The position numbers were made by a program, and so were the translations under genes. A stretch of DNA of 64,000 bases, from assembly GCA_020637775.1 (NCBI GenBank), contig JACKJV010000008.1:62001-126000 (forward strand), read 5' to 3'. The notes beneath the pieces are model-generated. The model was given only the letters and a program-made list of their open reading frames with translations, was not told the origin of the DNA and ran no database searches. Positions 9,790 to 17,556 of the stretch are shown here, in pieces (position 1 is the first letter of the stretch; each line of letters begins with the position of its first letter). Source of the DNA: Brucellaceae bacterium. Lineage in GTDB: Bacteria > Pseudomonadota > Alphaproteobacteria > Rhizobiales > Rhizobiaceae.

Positions 9790-10716
9790 ATGAACGACTT
9801 CCTGTCGATTGGCGAATGCATGCTGGAATTCTCCCGCCGGGCCGATGGCGCATGGACGCTCGGCTATGCCGGCGACACGCTGAACACCGCCTGGTATTTC
9901 CGCGCGCTGGCCCCGCGCCCTGCGTGGCGGACATCCTATTTCACCCGCCTCGGGCAGGACGCCCATTCCGGCGGCATCCTTGCTTTCCTGGAGGCAAACG
10001 GCATCGGCACGCGGCACATTGCCCGCGACCCCGAGCGTCAGCCCGGCCTCTACCTGATCGACACGAAGGACGGCGAACGCTCCTTCACCTATTGGCGAGG
10101 GCAATCGGCGGCCCGGCGTCTCGCCGACGACGAGGCGGCGCTCGGCCTTGCCATCGGCTCCGCGGCCATCGTGTATTTATCCGGCATCACGCTCGCCATC
10201 CTCCCGGCGGATCGCCGCGCCACGCTGATCGCCCTGGCCCGGGGCGCGCGCGAGGCCGGCAGGCAGGTCGTGTTCGATCCGAATATCCGCCCGCGCCTTT
10301 GGGAAACACCGGACACGATGCGCAACACGATCATGGCCGCTGCCGCGGCCTCGTCCGTGGTCCTGCCCAGTTTCGACGATGAAAAAGCGGTCTTCGGCGA
10401 CGATTCGCTCCAGGCTTGCGCCGCCCGCTACCGCGAAGCCGGAGCGGGCACGGCGGTCGTGAAGAACGGCGGCGGCGACATGCTGATCGCCGGGCCGGAT
10501 GGCGTTCACGAAATCGGCGGCCTCGAACGGGTGGATCCGGTGGACACGACCGGCGCCGGCGACAGCTTCAACGGCGCCTGGCTCGCCGCGCGTGCCACCG
10601 GCATCGGCGCGCAGGAGGCCGCCCGCTTCGCCCATTCGGTCTCGGCCCGCGTCATCCGTCATCCCGGCGCCCTCATGCCGCAGGCCGGCTTGCAGGACCT
10701 CGCCTTCGCCCGGTGA
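9790..10716 (+). CDS. kdgK: 2-keto-3-deoxygluconate kinase-like PfkB sugar kinase
   Basis: A ribokinase-family protein of 308 residues from the ATG at 9790, where the family N terminus FLSIGECMLEF begins. ATG 9781 is also possible, and a GTG at 9748 overlaps the preceding stop in a GTGA arrangement typical of translational coupling. The C-terminal signature DTTGAGDSFNGAWLA holds the catalytic Asp and anion hole. It would phosphorylate 2-keto-3-deoxy-D-gluconate (or the galacto form), giving a phosphorylative branch beside the diketo route. Confidence 0.8.
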   Translation: MNDFLSIGECMLEFSRRADGAWTLGYAGDTLNTAWYFRALAPRPAWRTSYFTRLGQDAHSGGILAFLEANGIGTRHIARDPERQPGLYLIDTKDGERSFTYWRGQSAARRLADDEAALGLAIGSAAIVYLSGITLAILPADRRATLIALARGAREAGRQVVFDPNIRPRLWETPDTMRNTIMAAAAASSVVLPSFDDEKAVFGDDSLQACAARYREAGAGTAVVKNGGGDMLIAGPDGVHEIGGLERVDPVDTTGAGDSFNGAWLAARATGIGAQEAARFAHSVSARVIRHPGALMPQAGLQDLAFAR

Positions 10717-10784
10717 CCGGACCGGCGGCCGGCAGCGGCAATTGCAGGCTGGTCTGCCAAGGCGCGGGATAATCCGGCCGGCGC

Positions 10785-10795
10785 AATTGACAATT
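10785..10795. promoter_or_regulatory. AATTG-A-CAATT palindrome before the FadR-type gene
   Basis: An 11-bp inverted repeat, AATTGACAATT, ends 27 bp before the start of the GntR/FadR-type gene and includes a TTGACA hexamer at 10787-10792 that could be a -35 element. The position fits an autoregulatory operator, but only one copy is seen and the flanking symmetry is partial. Confidence 0.35.
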
Positions 10796-10822
10796 CCGGC
10801 CGCTTGTTCATTCCTGCCGGAC

Positions 10823-11575
10823 ATGGAAGACACCGCAAATCCATCTCCGGCAGACAGGACGCAGGTGTCCGGCGCGCGAAAGCGGGGGAACCTCGTCCAG
10901 GCTCTGGCCGCGACACTGCGCCGTTCCATCCGCGACGGCGATCACCCGGTTGGCGGCAAGCTTCCCAGCGAAGCGGAACTGACGGCGCAGCATGGCGTTT
11001 CCCGCACCGTGGTGCGTGAGGCCATCGCCGCGCTTCGCTCCGAGGGCCTCGTCGATGCGCGCCAGGGGGCGGGCGTGTTCGTCATATCCAGCCAGCCCGC
11101 CGGCGGGGCGCCCTTCCAGGATGTCGACACCGGAAAACTCTCCAGCATCCTTGAGATCCTGGAACTGCGAACGGCGGTCGAAGTCGAGGCCGCCGGCCTT
11201 GCCGCCATGCGCTGCTCCCCGGCACAGGAAGAGGCGGTCTATCGGCGCCTTGCCGATCTCGATGCCTGCATCGCGGCGGGAGAGCCCACCACGCAGGCCG
11301 ATTTCGGCTTTCACATCGCCATAGCCGAGGCCACCAGCAATCCGCGCTTCTCGGAGTTCCTGGCCATGCTGGGACCGGATCTCATTCCGCGCCGCCGGCT
11401 GCAAACGGGCGGCCATGAAACCGTGCGGGCGGACTACCTGGCCATGCTTCAGGCAGAACACCGGGAAATCGCCGATGCCATCGCCGCGCATGACGCCGAA
11501 GCGGCTCGCCATGCCATGCGTGCCCACCTGCAGGGTAGCCAGGCGCGCTACAAGCGCATGCTGCGTAACGGCTGA
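10823..11575 (+). CDS. GntR/FadR-family transcriptional regulator
   Basis: 250 residues from the ATG at 10823. The N-terminal winged helix contains GGKLPSEAELTAQHGVSRTV followed by VREAIAALRSEGLVDARQGAG, the FadR-subfamily signature. The C-terminal FCD domain spans about residues 105-240, with its conserved acidic and histidine residues (DFGFHIAIAEATSNPRF; EHREIADAI). It closes the sugar-acid cluster and is likely a repressor relieved by a pathway acid. It converges on the PAS gene with only 16 bp between them. Confidence 0.87.
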   Translation: MEDTANPSPADRTQVSGARKRGNLVQALAATLRRSIRDGDHPVGGKLPSEAELTAQHGVSRTVVREAIAALRSEGLVDARQGAGVFVISSQPAGGAPFQDVDTGKLSSILEILELRTAVEVEAAGLAAMRCSPAQEEAVYRRLADLDACIAAGEPTTQADFGFHIAIAEATSNPRFSEFLAMLGPDLIPRRRLQTGGHETVRADYLAMLQAEHREIADAIAAHDAEAARHAMRAHLQGSQARYKRMLRNG

Positions 11576-11591
11576 GCGGGAACGGGTAAAC

Positions 11592-12071
11592 TCACCGTTC
11601 GATCGCGACGGAACGAACCTTCTGCCTGAGTTCGCGGCAGGTGCCGAACAGTTCCGGCCGGCCTTCGGCACCGAGCCGGTAAAGGCCGGTCCCCTCCACC
11701 GTGCGGATCACTTTCTCCCGCGTGCCGATGCGCAGGACGAACCGGAAGCCGGAGCGGTGCAGGTTGGCATCCTCCATGCAGGCAACAATGTGCTCACGGT
11801 CGTCCGGATGGTAGCAGCGGATGACGTGGATCATGTCCACCGGGCCGGCGCGTGGCACCATGTCGTGCAGAAGGAACATGTCCCGTGTCCATTGCGTCAG
11901 CCCCGTTTCAAGGTCGAGCCGCCACACGCCGAACGGCTCGAAGGCGCTCAGAACATCCAGAATGCTGGAATTTTCGAGACCGATATCCTCCAACGACTGG
12001 CGCCGGCGAAGCGGGGACCTGATCTCGATGTTGACCGAGCCGGAATCGGCGCTGACCGGCGTAAGCGACAT
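11592..12071 (-). CDS. PAS-domain protein without output domain
   Basis: About 159 residues holding a single PAS_3-type fold: FGVWRLDLETGLTQWT starts the domain, and the YHPDDREHIVACM and VRTVEGTGLYR-like segments complete it. Nothing follows the PAS domain, so it is a stand-alone sensor or adaptor. An ATG at 12071 and a GTG at 12074 both lie behind a strong AGGGGGA site. The gene starts about 10 bp after the LuxR stop, so the two are probably co-transcribed. Its partner is unknown. Confidence 0.7.
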   Translation of the reverse strand: MSLTPVSADSGSVNIEIRSPLRRRQSLEDIGLENSSILDVLSAFEPFGVWRLDLETGLTQWTRDMFLLHDMVPRAGPVDMIHVIRCYHPDDREHIVACMEDANLHRSGFRFVLRIGTREKVIRTVEGTGLYRLGAEGRPELFGTCRELRQKVRSVAIER

Positions 12072-12079
12072 CACTCCCC

Positions 12080-12832
12080 CTAGTCGATGAAGCCGAGCCG
12101 CAGCGCCTTGGCGACGGCATGGGCACGGTTGACGGCGGAAAGTTTCTGGCAGGACGACGCCAGGTAGTGATTGACGGTATGTTCCGACAGGCCGAGAATG
12201 ACCGCGATTTCAGGGCTGGTCTTGCCGGCCGCCGTCCACACGAGGCACTGCGTTTCCCGGTCGGTCAGTTTCGGCAACCCCCGCTCGCCATCCGAACGGG
12301 CAGCATGAACCTGCTGGAAGATGAGGTTGCAAAGCCAGGAAAGCTGCACCTGCTCCTGCATCGAACAGGCTTCACGCTCACCGGCAAAGGACACCGCGCC
12401 GCGCCGGCCACGCACATCATGCACGGGAAAGCAGGTGCCCGCCAGCAGGCCGAATTTGCGAAACAGCGCAACTGAAAGATCGTCGGCCCCGTCCTTGCGG
12501 TCGGTATTGATGGCTTCGAGATCCCAGGACAGCGGCAGCGTCGTGCAGCGCAGTGCCGCGACAAGGGGACTGCCGGGGAACAGCCTGTGCTCGTCATAGG
12601 CGCGCACCAGTTCCGGCGGCCAGTTCGAGATCAGCGACACATCGGCGAAGTCGTCGCCATGATCGCTCGGTAGGCGGAAAACCGCAAAATGGTGGAATCC
12701 GAGATCCGCCGTCATCTGCTTCAGAAGACGCAGGATGTCATAGGCCGTTTTGCACTGCACCACGGCGTCGCTATAGCCGATTGCGAAGTCCTCGACCGGT
12801 AGGGAGCCGTCAGTCTGCACGACATAACCCAC
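12080..12832 (-). CDS. LuxR-type regulator with autoinducer-binding-like domain (LuxR solo)
   Basis: 250 residues from a GTG start. Residues 20-175 form the autoinducer-binding-like domain and 187-250 the GerE HTH (LTDRETQCLVWTAAGK...SEHTVNHYLASSCQKL). Aligning spacing with TraR, Tyr61, Pro71 and Trp85 are kept (Y79, P89, W103), but Trp57 is Leu75 and the amide-binding Asp70 is Ser88. No luxI gene is in the window. The protein is therefore a solo that may bind something other than a standard acyl-homoserine lactone. The only other signal-synthase candidate is the gene at 16148. Confidence 0.85.
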   Translation of the reverse strand: MGYVVQTDGSLPVEDFAIGYSDAVVQCKTAYDILRLLKQMTADLGFHHFAVFRLPSDHGDDFADVSLISNWPPELVRAYDEHRLFPGSPLVAALRCTTLPLSWDLEAINTDRKDGADDLSVALFRKFGLLAGTCFPVHDVRGRRGAVSFAGEREACSMQEQVQLSWLCNLIFQQVHAARSDGERGLPKLTDRETQCLVWTAAGKTSPEIAVILGLSEHTVNHYLASSCQKLSAVNRAHAVAKALRLGFID

Positions 12833-12975
12833 TGCTGATAACCTTATAAGGAAACGGAATTTGCCGCGCCGCTACGCCCATGGCCGCCTCCAGTCAAGAA
12901 TATTTAACACTACGAATGTATAATAAGCGCGATTTGAACCTGCCGCCATGCCGGCGTTGCCAAAACGCAACAAAA

Positions 12976-13018
12976 ACCCTCCGGCCGGGCCAGGATGGCG
13001 CGACCGGAGGGTCTTTTG
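12976..13018. terminator. rho-independent terminator-like hairpin
   Basis: A perfect 9-bp stem (ACCCTCCGG at 12976-12984 with CCGGAGGGT at 13004-13012) and a 19-nt loop. It has CTTTT on one side and a run of five A on the other, so it could terminate transcription in both directions. Confidence 0.55.
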
Positions 13019-13237
13019 CTTCTGCCGCCGAATTGGCAGGGTGGGGGGCGGCAGGGCAAACACGTCAATAGCGAAATTGTCATGTTGATTTTGTCCGATA
13101 GTGCCCGAGTGGCGCCGGGTTGGCCATTGCCTGCTTCCGGGTGCGAGAAATCACCATTGACACATGCCGGATGCATCATTTTCCCAAAAGCCATACCCGG
13201 TCTTGTCCATGAGCCTCGCGCCATGGAGGAACGGAAG

Positions 13238-13264
13238 AACCGCCGCGACCCTTTTGCGGCGGTT
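13238..13264 (-). terminator. hairpin downstream of the outer-membrane protein gene
   Basis: A perfect 9-bp stem (AACCGCCGC / GCGGCGGTT) around a 9-nt loop, beginning 32 bp beyond the stop of the minus-strand barrel gene. The following T tract is weak, so termination is plausible rather than certain. Confidence 0.5.
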
Positions 13265-13295
13265 CACACGCTCGACGCCATCGCGGCGATGGCGG

Positions 13296-14081
13296 TCAGA
13301 AGGCGACGTTGAGGCCCAGCCGGCCGAGGATCATGTCGTTGCGGAACCGGTAGCTGATGCTCTCACCGGGGAATGCGGCCGGGTCCGCTCCGTTCACGAC
13401 CGTGTCTTCCAGGTCCACATAAAAGGCTTCCAGTTTCATGCTCACGGTCTCTGTCAGCCGTGTCTCCACGCCGCCGCCAACCGCGTAGCCGTAGCGGTAC
13501 CCGCTGGCGCTCCAGTCCGGCGAGGCATAGGCCAAGCCCGGCAAGGCGATGGAGAAGCGGTTCGTGACCTTGCCGGCAGCAAAGCCGCCGGTGGCGTAGA
13601 TCAGGCTGCGGTCAAGCGCGACGCCGGCCCGCACCCGCGCCGTGGCCAGCAGGCCGAAATCCGTATGGTAGGCGGAATTCGTGACCAGACCGGTGAATGG
13701 CGGAAACGGATTGGGGTCGATGCGCGACATGGTATGGCGAATCCGGAAATCCGCGAATGAGACATCGGCCTCCACGCCACCGACGAACCCGCCCGACTGG
13801 TAGTTGAAACCGGCGGTGATGCCGCCCGTCAGACCTTCGTCGGGATGGTCGATCGAACGCGCGAAAAGCCCGTTTGACACATCGAGCGGGATCAGCACGC
13901 CACCATGGGCGCCCAGGTCGGCCCGTCCCGTGCTCGTGGCCAGCCCGGCAATCGCGCCGGCATAGAAGCCGTGCCAGGAAGCACCCGCCGGCGGTTCGTC
14001 CAGACTGCCGCGAAGGCCGGTTTCGCCTGCCAAGGCCGGAGATGCAACAAGCAACGCGGCAGTCAGAAGATAGCGTATCAT
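13296..14081 (-). CDS. outer-membrane beta-barrel protein (Omp25/Omp31-like)
   Basis: 261 residues from the ATG at 14081, chosen because GGGGAAG lies just upstream and a clean signal peptide follows (hydrophobic core LLTAALLVASPALA, cleavage after ALA). The mature part contains WHGFYAGAIAG near its N terminus and ends in GRLGLNVAF, a terminal aromatic as required for barrel assembly. Alternating hydrophobic strands rich in Gly and Tyr match the eight-stranded porin-like Omp25/Omp31 family of rhizobia and Brucella. It is probably a structural surface protein. Confidence 0.8.
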   Translation of the reverse strand: MIRYLLTAALLVASPALAGETGLRGSLDEPPAGASWHGFYAGAIAGLATSTGRADLGAHGGVLIPLDVSNGLFARSIDHPDEGLTGGITAGFNYQSGGFVGGVEADVSFADFRIRHTMSRIDPNPFPPFTGLVTNSAYHTDFGLLATARVRAGVALDRSLIYATGGFAAGKVTNRFSIALPGLAYASPDWSASGYRYGYAVGGGVETRLTETVSMKLEAFYVDLEDTVVNGADPAAFPGESISYRFRNDMILGRLGLNVAF

Positions 14082-14400
14082 GGTCTTCCCCAACGTCACC
14101 ACGAGCAGCACGCTTCGCCGCGTCGCCCGTTTGTCATTGCAGGAAGAATCTTTCGTCTATAACTAATTTTCAGTTAACTTATACTAGAGCCATGCCATTT
14201 TCCTTAATTTCCCGTGCCGCAACGTGCGATTTGCCCGTCGCCGGGGGCGCGCTGAGGCGAGCCGGCACCGTTGCTCCGCCACTGTTTAACCCAATTAAAA
14301 TCAGTCTTGTCTAAAGTACATGCGAAGTCATGCGAACAGGTCCGGCCCGGCCACAAGGTTCTGGGTACCGCGGCCATGGCATTCGAGAGGCGGACGGGAC
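14082..14400. other. AT-rich divergent promoter region
   Basis: A 319-bp gap between the divergent barrel gene and the first sensor-kinase gene. The stretch at about 14155-14190 is strongly AT-rich against the GC-rich background and includes a GTTAAC palindrome, consistent with promoters for either side. No convincing paired -35/-10 set or gene was identified. Confidence 0.45.
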
Positions 14401-15852
14401 ATGTTCGAGAAGATCGCGAAAAGCTACATGGCGCTGGTGGAGTATTTCATTCCGCCGGAACTGCGGATGGACCGCGAGGCCTGCAACCAGGCACGCATGT
14501 TCCTCATCAGCCACACCATGGGTCCGATCCTTGGCAACACGGTGCCCCTGGCGCTTTTCCTCGTCGATCCGACGCCTGGCATGGACACGTTCTGGCTGGC
14601 GGTTTCGATCACCGGTTTCTGGGTCTTTCCCTTCCTGCTCAAGCGGGGCTTCAACTACGACTGGCTGGTCGTCATCTCCGTGCTGAACCTGAATTTCTGC
14701 ATCTTCTGGAGCTGCTACTACAATGGCGGGGTCGCTTCGCCCACGTTGCCCTGGGTGCTGATCATTCCGCTTCTTTCGTTCTTCTACATCGGCGGCGAGC
14801 AGCGCCTGCAATCGGCACTGCTGGCCATCTTCGCGCTCTGCTTCTCGGTGTTCCTTGCCATCTACACGCTGACGGCGCCGCCTGCCAACGACGTCCCGGC
14901 CTATGCCATGACAAGCCTCGGCATTGTCTCCACGCTCGCCTGCTTCGCCTATGTCGCCACAATGGCCATTTACTATTCGCGTATCTTCGACGCCGGCGTG
15001 GAACTGGAAAACGAGGTGCGCCGCCGCCGGCAGGCATCCGACGAATTGCGCCAGGCCGTCGCCAATGCCGATCGCGTCGGCCGCATGAAGGCCGAATTCC
15101 TGGCGCGCATGAGCCATGAACTGCGCACGCCCCTCAATGCCGTCATCGGCTACAGCCAGCTTCTCAAGGAAGAGGCGATCGACATGGGCGACATGCAGAT
15201 GACCCGCGACGTGGACAAGATCCACGATGCCGGACAATATCTCCTGCGTCTCATCAACATGATCCTCGACCTCTCGAATATCGAGGCCGGACGCATGCAG
15301 TTCCGCCAGGAGACATGGCGCCTGGCCGATCTCGTTTCCATGGCCGTCGAGGGCGCCCGCCCGGTGATCACAGGGAACGGAAACGCGGTCGAATTCTACC
15401 TCGAACCCGGCGTTGACGACGTGGAGACAGACCGCGAACGGATGATCCAGATTTTTGACGCGATCCTGCGCAACGCCGGCGAGAACACCAGGAACGGCGT
15501 TGTGTCCGTGACCTGCAGGCTTCGCGAGACCGCTGCCGGCAAGGCCTATGCCGTGGAAATCCGCGATACCGGCAGGGGCATTGCCCGCGAACGGCTCAAG
15601 ACCCTGTTCCAGACCCTGATCGATACCCGCGATGCGTCCCAGAGCAAGTATGGCGGCACCGGGCTGAACCTGACCATCACCTATCGCCTTGCCGAAGCCA
15701 TGGGCTGCACGCTGGCCGTGGAAAGCGAGGAAGGCAAGGGAAGCGCCTTTACCGTCACCATTCCCGCGCTTTGGCACATGCCGGACGAAGCGCCCGTGAC
15801 CGGGGAAGCCCCCGGCACCGGATCGTCCGCACCCGTGCCTGCCGCCGCATGA
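14401..15852 (+). CDS. six-TM sensor histidine kinase (CqsS/LqsS-like organisation), copy 1
   Basis: 483 residues from the ATG at 14401, which follows GAGGCGGACGGGAC. About six membrane helices span residues 33-193 with hardly any extracellular loop, then a short coiled coil (200-225), the dimerisation/phosphoacceptor helix with H239 (ARMSHELRTPLN) and a HATPase domain. The membrane domain shares ARxFxxxH-xx-GP and the GG-xxSPxxPW motif (residues 109-118) with the kinase at 17557, so they are paralogues. The ATP-lid G2 box reads GGTGLNL instead of GGTGLGL, so kinase activity may be reduced. Linkage to the oxoamine-synthase gene suggests it senses that enzyme's product. Confidence 0.82.
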   Translation: MFEKIAKSYMALVEYFIPPELRMDREACNQARMFLISHTMGPILGNTVPLALFLVDPTPGMDTFWLAVSITGFWVFPFLLKRGFNYDWLVVISVLNLNFCIFWSCYYNGGVASPTLPWVLIIPLLSFFYIGGEQRLQSALLAIFALCFSVFLAIYTLTAPPANDVPAYAMTSLGIVSTLACFAYVATMAIYYSRIFDAGVELENEVRRRRQASDELRQAVANADRVGRMKAEFLARMSHELRTPLNAVIGYSQLLKEEAIDMGDMQMTRDVDKIHDAGQYLLRLINMILDLSNIEAGRMQFRQETWRLADLVSMAVEGARPVITGNGNAVEFYLEPGVDDVETDRERMIQIFDAILRNAGENTRNGVVSVTCRLRETAAGKAYAVEIRDTGRGIARERLKTLFQTLIDTRDASQSKYGGTGLNLTITYRLAEAMGCTLAVESEEGKGSAFTVTIPALWHMPDEAPVTGEAPGTGSSAPVPAAA

Positions 15853-15859
15853 GGCAGAT

Positions 15860-15882
15860 GCCGCCAGCGCCACGCTGGCGGC
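15860..15882 (+). terminator. GC-rich hairpin after sensor kinase 1
   Basis: A perfect 10-bp stem (GCCGCCAGCG / CGCTGGCGGC) with a 3-nt loop, starting 8 bp after the stop codon. It lacks a T tract, so it may be an mRNA 3' stabiliser or a factor-dependent stop rather than a classic terminator. Confidence 0.5.
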
Positions 15883-15949
15883 CTCGGTCCTGCTGACGAA
15901 TGGCTGCTCCCGCAGCCATCGGTCTCGCCTGAAAGGCGCAAGGAAACAA

Positions 15950-16147
15950 CCGGCTTGCCATCGCAATCCGGCATTTTCTGCTCATGGCCGAAAATACAGA
16001 TCGATTGTTTTTCTTGTTTGAGCAGTATTCATATTAAATTCACCAACACCGGAATATTTCATTTTAGTAATGTCGAAATTTACTATGTATTCCATGGTTG
16101 CAGTGTTTCATCGTCGCCATCAACGACAAGACAGGGATGGCGAGAAA
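15950..16147 (+). promoter_or_regulatory. AT-rich upstream region of the oxoamine-synthase gene
   Basis: Within the 295-bp gap after sensor kinase 1, the part from about 15975 to 16110 is far more AT-rich than its surroundings, with several TATT/ATTAAA stretches. It therefore probably carries an independent promoter for the synthase gene. No exact -10/-35 pair is assigned. A GGGATGGCGAG site precedes the ATG at 16148. Confidence 0.4.
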
Positions 16148-17488
16148 ATGACCAACCACAAGATGATCGACGGCGTACCGGAAATGGCCCTCCAGGGCAG
16201 CATGCGTGATTTCAGGGTCATGGAAGGCGCGGACCTTCTGGGCCGTTGCGAGAATTTCTTCAACTGGCAGGATACACGCCGGCAGTCCGGCACATGGCCC
16301 TTCGGCCGCGCCACGGAAACCGGCCCTGCCTCCACTTGCGCCGTGCGCGACGATGCCGGGCATCTGTCCCGGGGCGTCAACTTCGCCTCGCAGGACTATC
16401 TCGGCCTTTCCGCGCATCCGGCCGTGCACCAGGCAGCCCACGATGCCATCGGGGTCTACGGGGTGCATTCCGCCGGATCGTCCGCGCTGGTGGGCAACAT
16501 TTCCAGTTCCGTGCGTCTGGAGCAGGAAATCGCCGACTTCCTGAACATGGATCATGCACTGCTTTTTGCCACCGGCTGGTCGGCCGGCTTCGGCGTCATC
16601 AAGGGGCTGGTCCGTTCCCATGACCACATCGTCATGGATGCGCTGGCCCATGCCTGCCTCCAGACGGGCGCCCAGGCCGCCACGCGCAATGTTTCGCTGT
16701 TCCGCCACAATGACGTCGAGCATTGCCGCGACCGACTGGCCGCGATCCGCCAGCGCGACCGCGACGGCGCGATCATGGTGGTGACGGAGAGCCTCTTCTC
16801 CATGGACAGCGACACCCCCGACATCGCCGCGCTTCAGGCCCTTGCCCATGAATACAACGCGGTGCTGATGGTCGATGTGGCCCATGATCTCGGCTGCCTC
16901 GGCCGTGACGGAACCGGCCATATCGGCATGCAGGACATGCTGGGCAAGGTCGATCTGGTCATGGGCAGCTTCTCCAAGACCTTTGCCTCCAATGGCGGCT
17001 TCGTGGCCACCAACAAGCGCGCCGTGAAGGAATATCTGCGCTTCTACAGCCCGAGCTGCACCTTCACCAACGCGCTGTCGCCGGTGCAGGTTGCCATTGT
17101 CGGCAAGGCGCTGGAAATCGTGCGCTCGGCCGAGGGCGCCCAGCTGCGCCGCGACCTGATGGGCAACATCCTGTCTCTGCGCATGCAGCTCAAGGACCGC
17201 GGCATGGACTTCTACGGCGACCCCTCCGCCATCGTGGCGGTGAAGACCGGTGACGAGGCATTGGCACGCATGACGGCGCGCGCACTGCCCGATGTCGGCC
17301 TGATCGCCAATCTCGTCGAGTTTCCGGCGGTCGGCAAGGGTCTCGCCCGCTTCCGCATGCAGGTCATGGCGACGCATACGGAGGACGAGGTGACCGCCGC
17401 TGCCGACAAGATGGGTGCTGCCATGCGCATCGCCCGAGCCCGGCTCGATGCCGGTTACGATGAAACGCCGCTGCGGGTGGCAGGCTGA
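16148..17488 (+). CDS. alpha-oxoamine synthase-family PLP enzyme, CqsA/LqsA-like autoinducer synthase candidate
   Basis: 446 residues from the ATG at 16148; an upstream in-frame ATG at 16070 lacks family similarity. This is a fold-type I PLP enzyme of the AONS/KBL/CqsA group, not a plain transaminase. It has NFASQDYLGL (78-87), a ring-stacking H168 in ALAHAC, TESLFSMDSD (213-222), VDVAHDLG with D243 and H246, and the PLP lysine K277 in GSFSKTFASNGGF. Such enzymes condense an amino acid or its derivative with an acyl-CoA. No biotin, haem or threonine-catabolic gene is nearby, while a CqsS-like kinase lies on each side, as in Vibrio cqsA-cqsS and Legionella lqs loci. Production of an alpha-hydroxyketone or aminoketone signal is inferred. 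Confidence 0.75.
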   Translation: MTNHKMIDGVPEMALQGSMRDFRVMEGADLLGRCENFFNWQDTRRQSGTWPFGRATETGPASTCAVRDDAGHLSRGVNFASQDYLGLSAHPAVHQAAHDAIGVYGVHSAGSSALVGNISSSVRLEQEIADFLNMDHALLFATGWSAGFGVIKGLVRSHDHIVMDALAHACLQTGAQAATRNVSLFRHNDVEHCRDRLAAIRQRDRDGAIMVVTESLFSMDSDTPDIAALQALAHEYNAVLMVDVAHDLGCLGRDGTGHIGMQDMLGKVDLVMGSFSKTFASNGGFVATNKRAVKEYLRFYSPSCTFTNALSPVQVAIVGKALEIVRSAEGAQLRRDLMGNILSLRMQLKDRGMDFYGDPSAIVAVKTGDEALARMTARALPDVGLIANLVEFPAVGKGLARFRMQVMATHTEDEVTAAADKMGAAMRIARARLDAGYDETPLRVAG

Positions 17489-17556
17489 CAGGAAAGCAAG
17501 GGGCGCGGGCATTGCCGGCGCCCTTTCTTCACTCTCCAGGGGATCGGAGCGGGACA

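Larger units (their letters stand above)
12833..13295. other. intergenic region with two hairpins
   Basis: A 463-bp gap between the LuxR-type gene and the outer-membrane protein gene, both on the minus strand. It holds the two hairpins listed separately, an AT-rich stretch at about 12900-12930 that could carry the LuxR promoter on the minus strand, and a 10-bp palindrome CCTTATAAGG at 12842-12851 just ahead of the LuxR start. No credible reading frame or RNA gene was seen. Confidence 0.5.

Noticed and set aside
6527..9934. Very long minus-strand open frame (over 1100 codons) opposite the sugar-acid genes
   Set aside because: It is antisense to several genes with clear motifs; long antisense frames are common at this GC content, and its translation is Gly/Arg/His-rich without domains.
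16070..16147. Upstream in-frame ATG extension of the synthase
   Set aside because: The extra 26 residues do not resemble the family and lie in AT-rich promoter-like DNA; the ATG at 16148 has a ribosome site.
16148..17488. Reading as an ordinary class I/II aminotransferase or as a biotin gene (bioF)
   Set aside because: Motifs fit the alpha-oxoamine synthase branch, and no bio, kbl-tdh or hem genes are adjacent; two CqsS-like kinases flank it.
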